From Firmicutes bacterium CAG:24053_14 (GTDB lineage Bacteria; Bacillota; Clostridia; Oscillospirales; Oscillospiraceae), in NCBI GenBank assembly GCA_001916715.1, contig MNSZ01000060.1, positions 1 to 30,415 on the forward strand: 30,415 bases of DNA, written 5' to 3'. Shown here in pieces: positions 1 to 7,554 of this stretch (its first letter is position 1; the number at the start of each line of letters is the position of its first letter). Under the pieces are notes generated by a model that did no database searches, was not told where the DNA came from, and saw nothing but the letters and a program-made list of their open reading frames with translations. The position numbers and the translations under genes are program-made.

Positions 1-29
1 AACGCTCTATCCTGCTGAGCTACAGAGAC
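1..29 (-). tRNA. 5' part of a tRNA gene, cut by the window edge
   Basis: Read on the minus strand, positions 29 to 1 give a 7-base acceptor strand (GTCTCTG), then TA, then the D-stem pair GCTC/GAGC around a loop with GGATA, as in bacterial tRNAs. The anticodon lies outside the window, so the isotype cannot be read; tRNA-Arg often starts this way, but that is only a guess. Confidence 0.75.
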
Positions 30-65
30 TTATATTAAATTGAGACTGGCAACGATCACTTTTCC

Positions 66-95
66 CCGTAAGGCAGCTGGTAGAGCACAACCTTA
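66..95 (+). pseudogene. tRNA-Gly-like fragment (D arm to anticodon stem)
   Basis: The stretch contains GGCAGCTGGTAGAGCACAACC followed by TT, which resembles the D arm and the 5' half of the anticodon stem of a tRNA-Gly(GCC). The match ends at the anticodon loop: the expected complementary GGTTG half and T arm do not follow. This looks like a truncated tRNA. It lies beside another tRNA and just before ICE genes, so it could be the scar of integration into a tRNA cluster. Confidence 0.4.
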
Positions 96-319
96 GGAGA
101 ACAAATCATAGCTCTCTGCATGGTCCGTCTGGTGCGTTGGGATGTGCCAAATTCCTTGATTTACCGCGGTTTTTGCCGGATGACGTTATCTTGCCGTGAT
201 GCTCAATATCATGTGTTCCATAGCTTTTCCCAGCGTCCAATTAGCAAAATATTAGCAAAAGCAAAATCTCGGCTGTCCAAGAATGTCCCTCGTTGGGTAT
301 CGCTATGTAAGTTAATCAT

Positions 320-358
320 AACAAATCCGACCCTAAAAAATCAAGGGTCGGATTTGTT
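320..358 (+). terminator. Perfect 15-bp hairpin, probable terminator
   Basis: The arms 320-334 (AACAAATCCGACCCT) and 344-358 are perfectly complementary around a 9-base A-rich loop. The 3' arm ends in TTTGTT and TA follows, so a T tract is only partial. The structure is nearly symmetrical and may stop transcription in both directions, insulating the element from the tRNA side. Confidence 0.6.
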
Positions 359-406
359 TATAGGGTAGAATTAAAATATCTTTGGAGAGGATGTCACAAG
401 TCTTCC

Positions 407-439
407 TGGCCAGAATACGATTTTATCGTGGATTGGCCA
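407..439. promoter_or_regulatory. Split dyad, candidate protein binding site
   Basis: TGGCCA (407-412) and ACGAT (417-421) are mirrored by ATCGT (425-429) and TGGCCA (434-439) around TTT, with 4-base non-matching spacers. It lies about 30 bases upstream of a promoter-like pair. It could bind a dimeric regulator or a DNA-processing protein; the role is inferred only. Confidence 0.3.
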
Positions 440-465
440 AGTCGTGACCGAGTAAACCCCATCAG

Positions 466-495
466 TTGAAAAGGATTTCGGCTATTTCTTATCAT
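466..495 (+). promoter_or_regulatory. Candidate promoter for the 606-2292 genes
   Basis: TTGAAA (466-471) and TATCAT (490-495) are separated by 18 bases and resemble vegetative -35 and -10 hexamers. Transcription would start near 502, inside the hairpin at 496-524. No other comparable pair was seen between the terminator at 320-358 and the first gene. Confidence 0.45.
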
Positions 496-524
496 AAGAG
501 CCGATGTGTACACATCCGGCTCTT
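496..524 (+). promoter_or_regulatory. Hairpin or dyad at the presumed transcription start
   Basis: AAGAGCCGATGTGT (496-509) is complementary to ACACATCCGGCTCTT, which ends at 524, apart from one bulged base. The dyad immediately follows the candidate -10 box, so it could act as an operator in DNA or as a 5' hairpin in RNA. No T run follows, so a terminator is unlikely. Confidence 0.35.
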
Positions 525-605
525 ACTATAAGTAACTATAAGTATGAGAGACAGTTTCAAATTATGAGACTGTCTTTAGCTATGCCAAGAAGGAGGAATG
601 CCCCT

Positions 606-1682
606 ATGAAATGTCTGCTCAAATACCAGTGGGTCAAGCTGCCCAGAACCCACCTGCCCCAGGGCAAGGGGCTCATGGGCTATTGGGCCAGACTGGCTTC
701 CAGGGCGGCATTTCGCAAGGGACAGGTCCGCTATTGCGGCCATGTCAATGATGTCATGCCCGGTATGTGGTCTGGGGGCGTGGTGGGACTCAAGAGCATT
801 CTGGGCGTCAAGAACCGCACACGGGCGCTGGAGATCATGGACCGGCTGCAGGAACTGGGATATATCGAATACAGCCTGGACACGGCCACTAAGAAGCAGA
901 GCTACTATATCAAGGACTGGGTCGTCAAATGCTCCGGTGCGGAATGCATGGACGGAGCTGTCTACACCACCGAAGGCTACGGCTTTCTCTGCCTTCCCCG
1001 CAGCATCACACAGCGGCTGGCGGAGCAGAATCACACATTTGAGGAATCAGACGCATGGCTGGATCTCTGGTGCCATACCACTTGGCAGGATCCGCGCAAT
1101 GCGTTTTCTTTTTTTGCGCCGGCCGTCCAGTACGGCTCCTATGGCGCCGCATTGACTTTGGAGACCTTGGGACAGCGGTGGAACTGGGAAAAGACAAAGG
1201 TATGGAGGTTTTTCAAAAAGCATGGGGATGCCTTCGCTCTGTACCGTCTGCCCGGCGCCTATGGCTGTCTCGTTTTTAATAAACTGTACCCGGCAGGTAC
1301 AGAGGTTTCACTGCCCAGCTATGCAGAGATCGAGCGCATAATTGGGCAAATACGCATTTCAGCCGGGAATACGCATATTGCGGGGACGGATAACCTCAGG
1401 CTAAACAAAATGATCCTCTGGTATAGCCGGAGCATCGCTGCGCAGCCGGAGCTCCAGTCTGGAGAAACAGCGCAGCAAGGCCGCGTTGCACTTTCGGCCC
1501 CTATAATACGCGCGTATCTTTCTCTGTGTTGGAATTGTAAGAATTGTAGTTATGACTGCGGAAGGTTGAGTAGTACATCCCCAGCCGTTACTGCGAATCA
1601 CATACGCGGGCCCTGTGCCCGATGCTACAACGAAAAAGCAAAGGAGAATCCCCATGAGCAAACATCAAGACAGCGCGAATAA
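606..1682 (+). CDS. Winged-helix DNA-binding ICE protein with Cys-rich tail
   Basis: The ATG at 606 was chosen because AAGGAGGA lies just upstream; the frame is open from 504 but earlier starts lack such a site. The product is 358 residues. A winged-helix-like segment (about residues 63-112, with NRTRALEIMDRLQELGYIEY) and a second possible helix-turn-helix near residues 205-235 suggest DNA binding, as in replication initiators or regulators of mobile elements. The C-terminal part has Cys308, Cys311, Cys314, Cys318, Cys337 and Cys340, in CxxCxxC and CxxC arrangements that could bind zinc. The gene overlaps the next one by 29 bases, which implies co-transcription. It is the first gene of the ICE block. 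I do not recognise a named family; replication or regulation is inference. Confidence 0.7.
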   Translation: MKCLLKYQWVKLPRTHLPQGKGLMGYWARLASRAAFRKGQVRYCGHVNDVMPGMWSGGVVGLKSILGVKNRTRALEIMDRLQELGYIEYSLDTATKKQSYYIKDWVVKCSGAECMDGAVYTTEGYGFLCLPRSITQRLAEQNHTFEESDAWLDLWCHTTWQDPRNAFSFFAPAVQYGSYGAALTLETLGQRWNWEKTKVWRFFKKHGDAFALYRLPGAYGCLVFNKLYPAGTEVSLPSYAEIERIIGQIRISAGNTHIAGTDNLRLNKMILWYSRSIAAQPELQSGETAQQGRVALSAPIIRAYLSLCWNCKNCSYDCGRLSSTSPAVTANHIRGPCARCYNEKAKENPHEQTSRQRE

Positions 1683-2292
1683 GGCGCTTTATGAGCAGCA
1701 GGAGAGCCAGCTTTCGGCCCAGTCCTCTGCCTTTATCAACCTCTTGACCAAACGAGGCATTTTGGAAGACCGCGAGATCGACAACGACCGGATCCGGCAG
1801 GCGCAGAAGGAGAAAAAGCGGAATATGTATCACAATACCCTCCTGCTCCTCCAGCATTATCGGAACATCGTCTGGGCGCTGGAGTGCTTTCCCGCAACCG
1901 TTGCAGAAGAACTGGATCACCCGCTGGGTGACCTGGATGCCTTGCTGGACAGGATGGATCTGGAGTTTGGCATGAACAACCGCAAGCTGGAGAGCCGCAT
2001 GGAGAGCGTGCGCAAATCAAGACTGCTGCTGGATCGGGTCAATGAGGCGCTCAGTGTTCTCAAACGAAAACCGGAAAACGGTGCGAAGATGTACGAGCTG
2101 ATCTACCTGACCTACATCGCCCCGGACAAGTTGAGCCACACCGACCTGCTTTACCGGCTGGACATCTCATCCCGGCACTATTACCGGCTTCGCCAGCAGG
2201 CCTTCACAATTCTGTCCATTCGGTTGTGGTCGGCACCCGCCGGTGAGGTGGATTCCTGGCTGGAGGTGCTGACGCTGCTGGAGAGTATCTGA
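1654..2292 (+). CDS. Sigma-region-4/ArpU-like regulatory protein
   Basis: The start ATG at 1654 follows AAAGGAG (1640-1646) and lies inside the end of the preceding gene. The 212-residue product is mostly charged and helical. Its C-terminal part (about residues 145-200) contains a helix-turn-helix-like stretch around LDISSRHYYRLRQQAF, similar in layout to sigma-70 region 4 and to phage late regulators of the ArpU/RinA type. The N-terminal two thirds may form coiled coils. It probably controls ICE or T4SS transcription together with the upstream winged-helix protein. The family assignment rests on the pattern only. A terminator-like structure follows about 100 bases downstream, so this gene pair may form its own transcription unit. 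Confidence 0.65.
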   Translation: MSKHQDSANKALYEQQESQLSAQSSAFINLLTKRGILEDREIDNDRIRQAQKEKKRNMYHNTLLLLQHYRNIVWALECFPATVAEELDHPLGDLDALLDRMDLEFGMNNRKLESRMESVRKSRLLLDRVNEALSVLKRKPENGAKMYELIYLTYIAPDKLSHTDLLYRLDISSRHYYRLRQQAFTILSIRLWSAPAGEVDSWLEVLTLLESI

Positions 2293-2392
2293 GCGGAAAC
2301 GGGATGGCGGAAAAAAGGCGGAAAATTGGCAAGGTGTGCGCCGATGACATGGGAATGGGAAAATGTTAAACTGATAGCGTCCAATAGTAGGA

Positions 2393-2460
2393 CCGGACAC
2401 AAGAGTCGCCGTTTCATGGAGCTTTTGAGCTTCTTCGGAACGGCGTTTTTTTGTGCCCGG
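2393..2460 (+). terminator. Two-tier hairpin with T7 run upstream of T4SS genes
   Basis: The inner stem CGCCGTT (2407-2413) pairs with AACGGCG (2439-2445) and is followed by seven T (2446-2452), as in an intrinsic terminator. An outer stem pairs CCGGACACAA (2393-2402) with TTGTGCCCGG (2451-2460), with one mismatch. The outer 3' arm consumes the last T bases, so the structure could also act as an attenuator-like leader for the T4SS operon that starts 25 bases later. Confidence 0.6.
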
Positions 2461-2484
2461 AAGATGAAAACAGGAGGTAAAGAC

Positions 2485-2847
2485 ATGTCAAAGCAACTTG
2501 TTTCGGGCAAGCAGCGGCGCATCAGGGAACTCTACTGGTCCATGGTCGGCGCTGCCTGCGCACTCATCATCTCCGTACAGCCGGTGATGGCGGAGACGAT
2601 CTGGGATCGCTTTTCCGCAATCATGCAGGACATCTACGGGCAGCTGGTCGCAATCAGTACCATCGTGGCGGTGACCGTTGCAGCCATTGCGCTGATCGTC
2701 CGTATGATTTCCCGCAACCAGCGGGCGGTGGATGAAGCGACGAGCTGGCTGAAAAGGATCGTTGTCACTTGGATTGTCCTGAACACGCTGGGTTTTATCG
2801 TCGCCTATCTGCAGCCCCTCATCTCCGGCGGTCAGTACACAGGCTAA
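2485..2847 (+). CDS. VirB2/TrbC-like T4SS pilin-type protein
   Basis: ATG 2485 follows CAGGAGGT with good spacing. The 120-residue product has a positively charged N-terminus, a hydrophobic signal segment (about 19-36) ending in VMAET, which looks like a signal peptidase site, and then two membrane segments (about 53-75 and 90-108) separated by a short basic loop (SRNQR). This is the usual architecture of VirB2/TrbC pilins and of the small membrane proteins at the head of Firmicutes T4SS operons. It would form the extracellular or trans-envelope conduit component. The next gene encodes a VirB6-like protein, which supports the call. The exact family cannot be fixed from sequence alone. Confidence 0.75.
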   Translation: MSKQLVSGKQRRIRELYWSMVGAACALIISVQPVMAETIWDRFSAIMQDIYGQLVAISTIVAVTVAAIALIVRMISRNQRAVDEATSWLKRIVVTWIVLNTLGFIVAYLQPLISGGQYTG

Positions 2848-2934
2848 ATCGGCGAAAGGACCAGATGGGAGCTTCGGCTTTGAGATGGAAATAGACACGG
2901 CTGGCTGCCGTGCCTATGACCGTAACTATATTGT

Positions 2935-2952
2935 AGGAGGTGATTTATTATC
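2935..2952 (+). promoter_or_regulatory. Strong RBS facing a non-canonical ATC/ATT start
   Basis: AGGAGGTGA (2935-2943) is an almost ideal ribosome binding site, but no ATG, GTG or TTG follows at the right distance in the VirB6 frame. Codons there are ATT (2947) and ATC (2950), followed by codons for LDWIFEGIV, which looks like the normal beginning of this protein family. The next in-frame ATG is at 3010. Confidence 0.55.
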
Positions 2953-5040
2953 TTAGACTGGATTTTTGAAGGCATCGTCACCTGGATATCGAGCATTGCC
3001 TCGCAGATCATGGATGCGGTATCCGGCATTTTTCTGGGCGCTCTCGGCGCAGACATGACCGCAATGGAGGAATACTTCCCCTTCATCACTGCGGCCTTTG
3101 ACATCATGCAGTACACCGCATGGGCGGTGCTGTTTTTGATCACCGTCTGGCAGCTGTTCCGTGTGTTCGGCGGTCCAATCACCGAGGCTGAGAACCCCTG
3201 GCAGCTGGTAGCCCGCAGCGCCATCTTTGCGCTGCTCATCGGGTATGCAAAGCCGATCTTCATGATCACGCTGGACATCGCCCGCGCACCCTACACAGCC
3301 CTGATGGACTTGACCATGACGGCGGAGGACTTCACCTTTGCGGGCGTTGAGCAAGTACTCACCAATGGGCTTGTGACGCTCGTATCCACAATCACAATCG
3401 TCGCTCCCATACTGGTTCTGATCCTGCTCATCGCCCTTGGGTGGAACTATTTCAAACTGCTTTTGGAGGCGGTCGGGAGATATATCGTGGTCGGTGTGCT
3501 CTGCTACACCTCGCCCCTGGCCTTTGCCATGGGCGGCTCGAAAGCAACGAATCAGGTATTCAAAAGCTGGTGCCGCATGGTGGGCTCGCAGCTCCTGCTG
3601 CTGGTACTCAATGTCTGGTTCCTGCGAGGTTTCAACTCCTCGGTGGGTCAGTACATCGGCAACGGCGGCGCATTAAGCTCCGGGCAGGGCTCCATATTTC
3701 TCTGGCTTTTCTGTGCGCTCGCATTCCTCAAAACCGCGCAGAAGTTCGACTCTTACCTTGCGGCCATGGGGCTCAATGTGGCGCAGACCGGCTCCAGCAT
3801 GGGTATGGAGCTGCTGATGGCGGCGAGAGTCATCAGCGGCGTCGGCCATGGGGCTCGAAGCGCAGGAAGCGTTTTCCGCGGCGGGAGTACGGCGACCGGG
3901 ACCGGTGCGGCGGCAAGCGGCTTTGCTGCAGGCTTTGCCAGCAAATTTAAGGGCAACTCCTATGTTCGTGACGCCGTTGTTGACGGCGGCACGCGCATGG
4001 GCATGGGCGGCAGCGTCGGCTTTGTCGGACGCGCCTTCGGCGGCGTTGCAGCCAGAAACGGCGCTACGCTCACCGGGGAGTCAATCTCCTCTGTGGCAGC
4101 CCGTCCTTCCGGCGTCTCCGGCACCATTGCGGGCGACATCGCTGACCGCAGCCTGGGCAACTATATGCCTCAGCTGAGCGGCCACTCTTTGAAAGACACG
4201 CAGATCACCGGCGGGCACATCAGCACAACGACCACCGGCGCCGACGGAAAGAGCAGCAGTGTGGAAATGTATAACGCTGCACAGTTTGAAAAGCCCTCTG
4301 CGCCTCACTCCGTGGTCACGGCGTCGGATGGCAGCACCTGGTATCAGATGGCCAGCGGCGAAGGACGCGGTGCGTTCTATGATGCGCCTGAGTTTACCGG
4401 CAGCGCGACAGAAGCTGCGCAGGTGGCGGCTGCTTTCCCTGGCGCCGCCGAGGGGACAACACTTCGCACGGTTGGGGATGGCGTTATCGAGGCCAGCAGA
4501 GAATCTGGCAACAGCCTCTGGTACAACAGCGCATATTACAGTGAACCTGATGCGCCCCACACCATTATGCAGTCCGCCAACGGTGTGGACTGGTACGCCA
4601 TGCAGCAGCAGGCTGAGGCTCCTGCCTTTGAGCAGGGCGACGCCGCTTCAGCCTATAACCAGGCGGTATTCCGCGACTTCATGCCCGGTTACGAGCAGCA
4701 GGTCGCACAGGTTGACAGCAGCCATCGTGAGGAGGGCCATTTCGAGGTCCGTCATGCAGATGGCTCAGGAACAGCTTTTTACGACACAGCCCGATATTCG
4801 GCGCCCCGCGGCGATTATCAGGTATACGAAGACAATCGTGGACAGCAGTGGATTGCCGTACACGGCGATCCCGCTGTGGAGCGCAGGCCTGTCTATGAAG
4901 ACGGCAAGCCTGTCTACGATGGTGAGAATGTCCGCACAGTATCGGTGGAATCCGTTCGGTATAAGTCCACGCCCAGCCGCTTTGGGGAACCGGAGCAGCG
5001 CAAGGATATCGAACCGAAACCGCCAAAGCGTAAGAACTAA
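2950..5040 (+). CDS. VirB6/TrbL-like T4SS membrane channel protein
   Basis: The product is 696 residues if translation starts at ATC 2950 behind the strong AGGAGGTGA; the first ordinary start, ATG 3010, would cost 20 residues of an amphipathic N-terminus and leave that ribosome binding site too far away. Residues about 1-290 are polytopic, with motifs such as YTAWAVLFLITVWQLFR and FGGPITEAENPW that I associate with TrbL/VirB6-like proteins of Firmicutes conjugative elements. VirB6 proteins form the inner-membrane channel of the T4SS. From about residue 290 the chain turns Gly/Ala/Ser-rich, and from about 428 it is hydrophilic with three degenerate repeats of about 45 residues (APH...G..WY pattern). 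The tail ends in a basic PKPPKRKN. The pilin gene lies upstream and the hydrolase gene downstream. Confidence 0.8.
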   Translation: MLDWIFEGIVTWISSIASQIMDAVSGIFLGALGADMTAMEEYFPFITAAFDIMQYTAWAVLFLITVWQLFRVFGGPITEAENPWQLVARSAIFALLIGYAKPIFMITLDIARAPYTALMDLTMTAEDFTFAGVEQVLTNGLVTLVSTITIVAPILVLILLIALGWNYFKLLLEAVGRYIVVGVLCYTSPLAFAMGGSKATNQVFKSWCRMVGSQLLLLVLNVWFLRGFNSSVGQYIGNGGALSSGQGSIFLWLFCALAFLKTAQKFDSYLAAMGLNVAQTGSSMGMELLMAARVISGVGHGARSAGSVFRGGSTATGTGAAASGFAAGFASKFKGNSYVRDAVVDGGTRMGMGGSVGFVGRAFGGVAARNGATLTGESISSVAARPSGVSGTIAGDIADRSLGNYMPQLSGHSLKDTQITGGHISTTTTGADGKSSSVEMYNAAQFEKPSAPHSVVTASDGSTWYQMASGEGRGAFYDAPEFTGSATEAAQVAAAFPGAAEGTTLRTVGDGVIEASRESGNSLWYNSAYYSEPDAPHTIMQSANGVDWYAMQQQAEAPAFEQGDAASAYNQAVFRDFMPGYEQQVAQVDSSHREEGHFEVRHADGSGTAFYDTARYSAPRGDYQVYEDNRGQQWIAVHGDPAVERRPVYEDGKPVYDGENVRTVSVESVRYKSTPSRFGEPEQRKDIEPKPPKRKN
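4228..4890 (+). repeat. Three degenerate ~45-residue repeats in the VirB6 tail
   Basis: Units begin near 4228, 4480 and 4738. Shared elements are a short DG or SG turn, then a Y-x-x-A segment, then E/S-x-P-x-APH (or APRGDY), then a G-x-x-W-Y/I-x-M/V close. Identity is low, so these are ancient repeats visible mainly in protein. They may be small beta-type modules. Confidence 0.45.
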
Positions 5041-5046
5041 TCTCAT

Positions 5047-5098
5047 GCACACTGCGATGGCCGGATGGAAACTGTCTCTCCGGCCGTCTGCTGTGTGC
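5047..5098 (+). promoter_or_regulatory. Long hairpin between VirB6 and hydrolase genes
   Basis: GATGGCCGGA (near 5056-5065) pairs with TCCGGCCGTC (5079-5088), and outer GCACAC/GTGTGC arms extend the stem. No T run follows, so it is more likely an mRNA processing or stability hairpin than a terminator. Confidence 0.4.
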
Positions 5099-5153
5099 GA
5101 ATTATTCAGAAATATAGCCGCTTTCTGCGGCTTGACATACTGGAGGTGAAGAA

Positions 5154-7181
5154 ATGGCAGAGCCCGACAAAAGGCAGATGGGCGACGGCGCCGACAACTA
5201 TGCTGAGGGCGCAAAACAGATGGCGAACGCCGCCAAACAGGCTGGCAAGGAGACGGCCAAGCAGGCGGCGGCAGCCGGCGCTGAGGCAACGGCAAACGCC
5301 GCAGCCGCAACTGTCCAAGCCGGCGTCGAGGGCGGAAAGGCTGTTGCTGAGGTCGCCGCCGGTACTGCTGCGGGCGGTCCCTGGGGCGCAATTCTTTCCG
5401 CTGCCTGGGCGCTCCGTCATACGCTATACAAGATTTTGATCTGCATCTGCCTCTTTTTCCTGATTATCATCATGCTGATTGTATCCTTGCCATCCATTAT
5501 TCTCAACAGCGTATTCGGATTAGATGGGACGATGGTAGATATGGAGAACCCGACAACGCTGATGGATTCCTATAACGACCTTGCGGCGGACGTCTCCGCC
5601 GCTGTTGACGGTGGTTACACGCTGTCTCTTGAAAAAGTCGAGCAAATCATTGCCGACGGCGGATACGACTACGATATGAGCATGGAGGCGCTGATCAACT
5701 ATGCGCAGAGCTCTGCGGGATACGACGTCAGTTATATCCTGGCCGCCTACTCCGCTTCCCTGCAGCAGCAGGGCACCAGCAAGGAAGACATGCTCGCAAA
5801 GCTCAGTAATGTGGCTGGCCGCATGTTTCCCGTTACATATGAGGAAAAAGAGGTGGAGCAGACCGTTCCGCTGACCTATTCGACCTACCGGGCGGTGACA
5901 GTCACAGTCGTGACCTCACAGGCGCAGACGGGCACGATCAACGGTGTGCCGCAATATCGCTATACCACAGCGAGAAGGACCTACTATGAGCCGGACGGCG
6001 CTGAGACCACCACGGAAGCGGTGACGAAAACTGCCTATACGCCCGTCACAGTATCCATTCCCATCTACAGCGGCGGGTCGATCACCGGCACCCGCAGCGA
6101 GACCTACTATGCGCAAGCAGGCACAGAGACGGTTGCTCCGGAAACCGAGATCGTGAAATACGTGGAATGCACCATACATCCCTTTGATTCATCGGTCATC
6201 ATCGACGCCTTTGGCATCGACCCGGACGCTACCTATGACCAGTTCAATGTGACCTACAGCGTGGCCATCCAGAACATGGCCAACTCTCTCAAGATGACGC
6301 TCTACGGCACTTTGGGCAGCGGGCAAATGGTTCCGCTGACCGATGCCGAGCTGATCGCCTTCGTCAATCGCCAGAACTGTAACGCTACAAGAAAGCATAT
6401 CCTTACCACCGCTTTGTCTCTGGTAGGCAAGGTTCCCTACTTCTGGGGCGGTAAATCTGCGGCAGGCTGGAATGACGAATGGAATACGCCCAAGCTCGTC
6501 ACCTCCACCGGCTCCAACTCCACCGGCACGATCCGTCCTTATGGGCTGGATTGCTCCGGGTTTACCGACTGGGTCTATAAGACGGCGCTCGGCGTGAGCC
6601 TCTATGCCGGGACGTGGAATCAGTGGGACAACACCTATGCCATCACGGAGGACGAGCTTCTTCCCGGCGATCTCGGCTTTATGGCGGCGCCGGGCACCGT
6701 TCCGGTGAACCACGTCCTGATTTACGCAGGCGTGGGTGACAACGGCGAGCAGATGTGGGTACATTGCTCCAGCGGCAGCGGCGTGGTGCTCAACTCCCCG
6801 GACTATGTGACGCAGTACCGCCGGCCCGCCAATGTGGATTTTGACGCCGCAGTGCCAGAGTCAACCACCCGCACGCCGCTCTCTACATTGAAAGTTGAAG
6901 TCACTCATTACTGCGCCTGTTCAATCTGCTGCGGCAGCAATGCGGATGGCATCACCGCCAGCGGCAAGACAGCCGCCAGAGGAATGGTTGCCATGTCCAG
7001 CCACTACCCATTCGGCACGCAGATCATGATAAATGGCACGATGTATACCGTGGAGGACCGCGGCGGCTCGGGAATCGAGAACGATATTCACCGGGTTGAC
7101 ATCTTTGTGCCGGATCACCAGGAGGCGCTGCGTCTAGGCCGTTATACGACGACAGCCACGATTTACAGGTTAGGCAGGTGA
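5154..7181 (+). CDS. T4SS peptidoglycan hydrolase (NlpC/P60 + 3D domains)
   Basis: ATG 5154 follows TGGAGGTGA. The 675-residue product starts with an Ala/Lys-rich segment (1-80, coiled-coil-like), then one membrane span (about 93-118), then a large extracytoplasmic region. An NlpC/P60 cysteine peptidase domain covers about 415-570, with catalytic Cys467 in LDCSGF and His520 in VNHVLIY. The C-terminal 95 residues form a 3D domain (THYCACS, GKTAARGM, VEDRGGSG, RVDIFV), as found in cell-wall hydrolases and resuscitation factors. In Gram-positive conjugation systems such VirB1-like enzymes open the wall locally for the T4SS channel. The domain order resembles that of CwlT-type proteins, except that a 3D domain replaces the lysozyme-like one. 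The next gene starts 4 bases after the stop. Confidence 0.9.
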   Translation: MAEPDKRQMGDGADNYAEGAKQMANAAKQAGKETAKQAAAAGAEATANAAAATVQAGVEGGKAVAEVAAGTAAGGPWGAILSAAWALRHTLYKILICICLFFLIIIMLIVSLPSIILNSVFGLDGTMVDMENPTTLMDSYNDLAADVSAAVDGGYTLSLEKVEQIIADGGYDYDMSMEALINYAQSSAGYDVSYILAAYSASLQQQGTSKEDMLAKLSNVAGRMFPVTYEEKEVEQTVPLTYSTYRAVTVTVVTSQAQTGTINGVPQYRYTTARRTYYEPDGAETTTEAVTKTAYTPVTVSIPIYSGGSITGTRSETYYAQAGTETVAPETEIVKYVECTIHPFDSSVIIDAFGIDPDATYDQFNVTYSVAIQNMANSLKMTLYGTLGSGQMVPLTDAELIAFVNRQNCNATRKHILTTALSLVGKVPYFWGGKSAAGWNDEWNTPKLVTSTGSNSTGTIRPYGLDCSGFTDWVYKTALGVSLYAGTWNQWDNTYAITEDELLPGDLGFMAAPGTVPVNHVLIYAGVGDNGEQMWVHCSSGSGVVLNSPDYVTQYRRPANVDFDAAVPESTTRTPLSTLKVEVTHYCACSICCGSNADGITASGKTAARGMVAMSSHYPFGTQIMINGTMYTVEDRGGSGIENDIHRVDIFVPDHQEALRLGRYTTTATIYRLGR

Positions 7182-7185
7182 TTTT

Positions 7186-7554
7186 ATGGACGAGAAAGAG
7201 TACAGCAATGTTTACGCCATCCCCGCAAACTATACCGACAGCGGCAAGCTATTGGGCGGGATGATTGAGACGCGCAACGCCATAGAAACGGTGCTGCTTG
7301 TCGCTGCGGTGGGATACCCGGAGCTTTTTGTGATTCCCATGCCCGGCACGATCCGCATCGTGGTCATGACGCTGACGCTGCTGCCGCTGGCGGTTATCTC
7401 GGTGATGGGCGTGGATGGAGGCTCGCTGTTTCAATATATCGGGCATATCATCCGCTTTTGGACGCACCGGAGAAAACTGCATTTCAGGAGGATAGGATAT
7501 CGCTATGACCAAAGCCAAATCAAAAAGAAAAAGCGCCAAAAGCGAAAAGCTTGA
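7186..7554 (+). CDS. PrgI/VirB3-like T4SS membrane protein
   Basis: The 122-residue product begins at ATG 7186 behind GGTG, four bases after the hydrolase stop, so translation is probably coupled. An N-terminal YAIPANYTDSG segment is followed by two hydrophobic stretches (about 30-50 and 55-75) and a strongly basic tail (KKKKRQKRK). This fits the PrgI family, small proteins encoded directly before VirB4 in Gram-positive conjugative elements and regarded as VirB3 counterparts. VirB3 proteins act in the membrane with the VirB4 ATPase. The end overlaps the start of the VirB4 gene by 50 bases in another frame. That order (hydrolase, PrgI, VirB4) is the main support besides the sequence. Confidence 0.75.
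   Translation: MDEKEYSNVYAIPANYTDSGKLLGGMIETRNAIETVLLVAAVGYPELFVIPMPGTIRIVVMTLTLLPLAVISVMGVDGGSLFQYIGHIIRFWTHRRKLHFRRIGYRYDQSQIKKKKRQKRKA

Larger units (their letters stand above)
96..605. other. Non-coding region with dyads and a promoter
   Basis: No convincing gene is present: the 82-codon open frame at 120-368 has no good ribosome binding site and no recognisable protein. The region holds a perfect 15-bp hairpin (320-358), a split dyad with TGGCCA arms (407-439), a promoter-like pair (466-495) and a second hairpin (496-524). Short direct repeats of CTATAAGTA occur at about 526-544. Nothing clear is seen at 96-319. Confidence 0.5.

Noticed and set aside
120..368. Plus-strand 82-codon frame
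   Set aside because: It has no ribosome binding site, unnatural composition, and runs through the perfect hairpin at 320-358.
5047..5098. Hairpin considered as a terminator
   Set aside because: No T run follows it; an operon break between VirB6 and the hydrolase is not supported.
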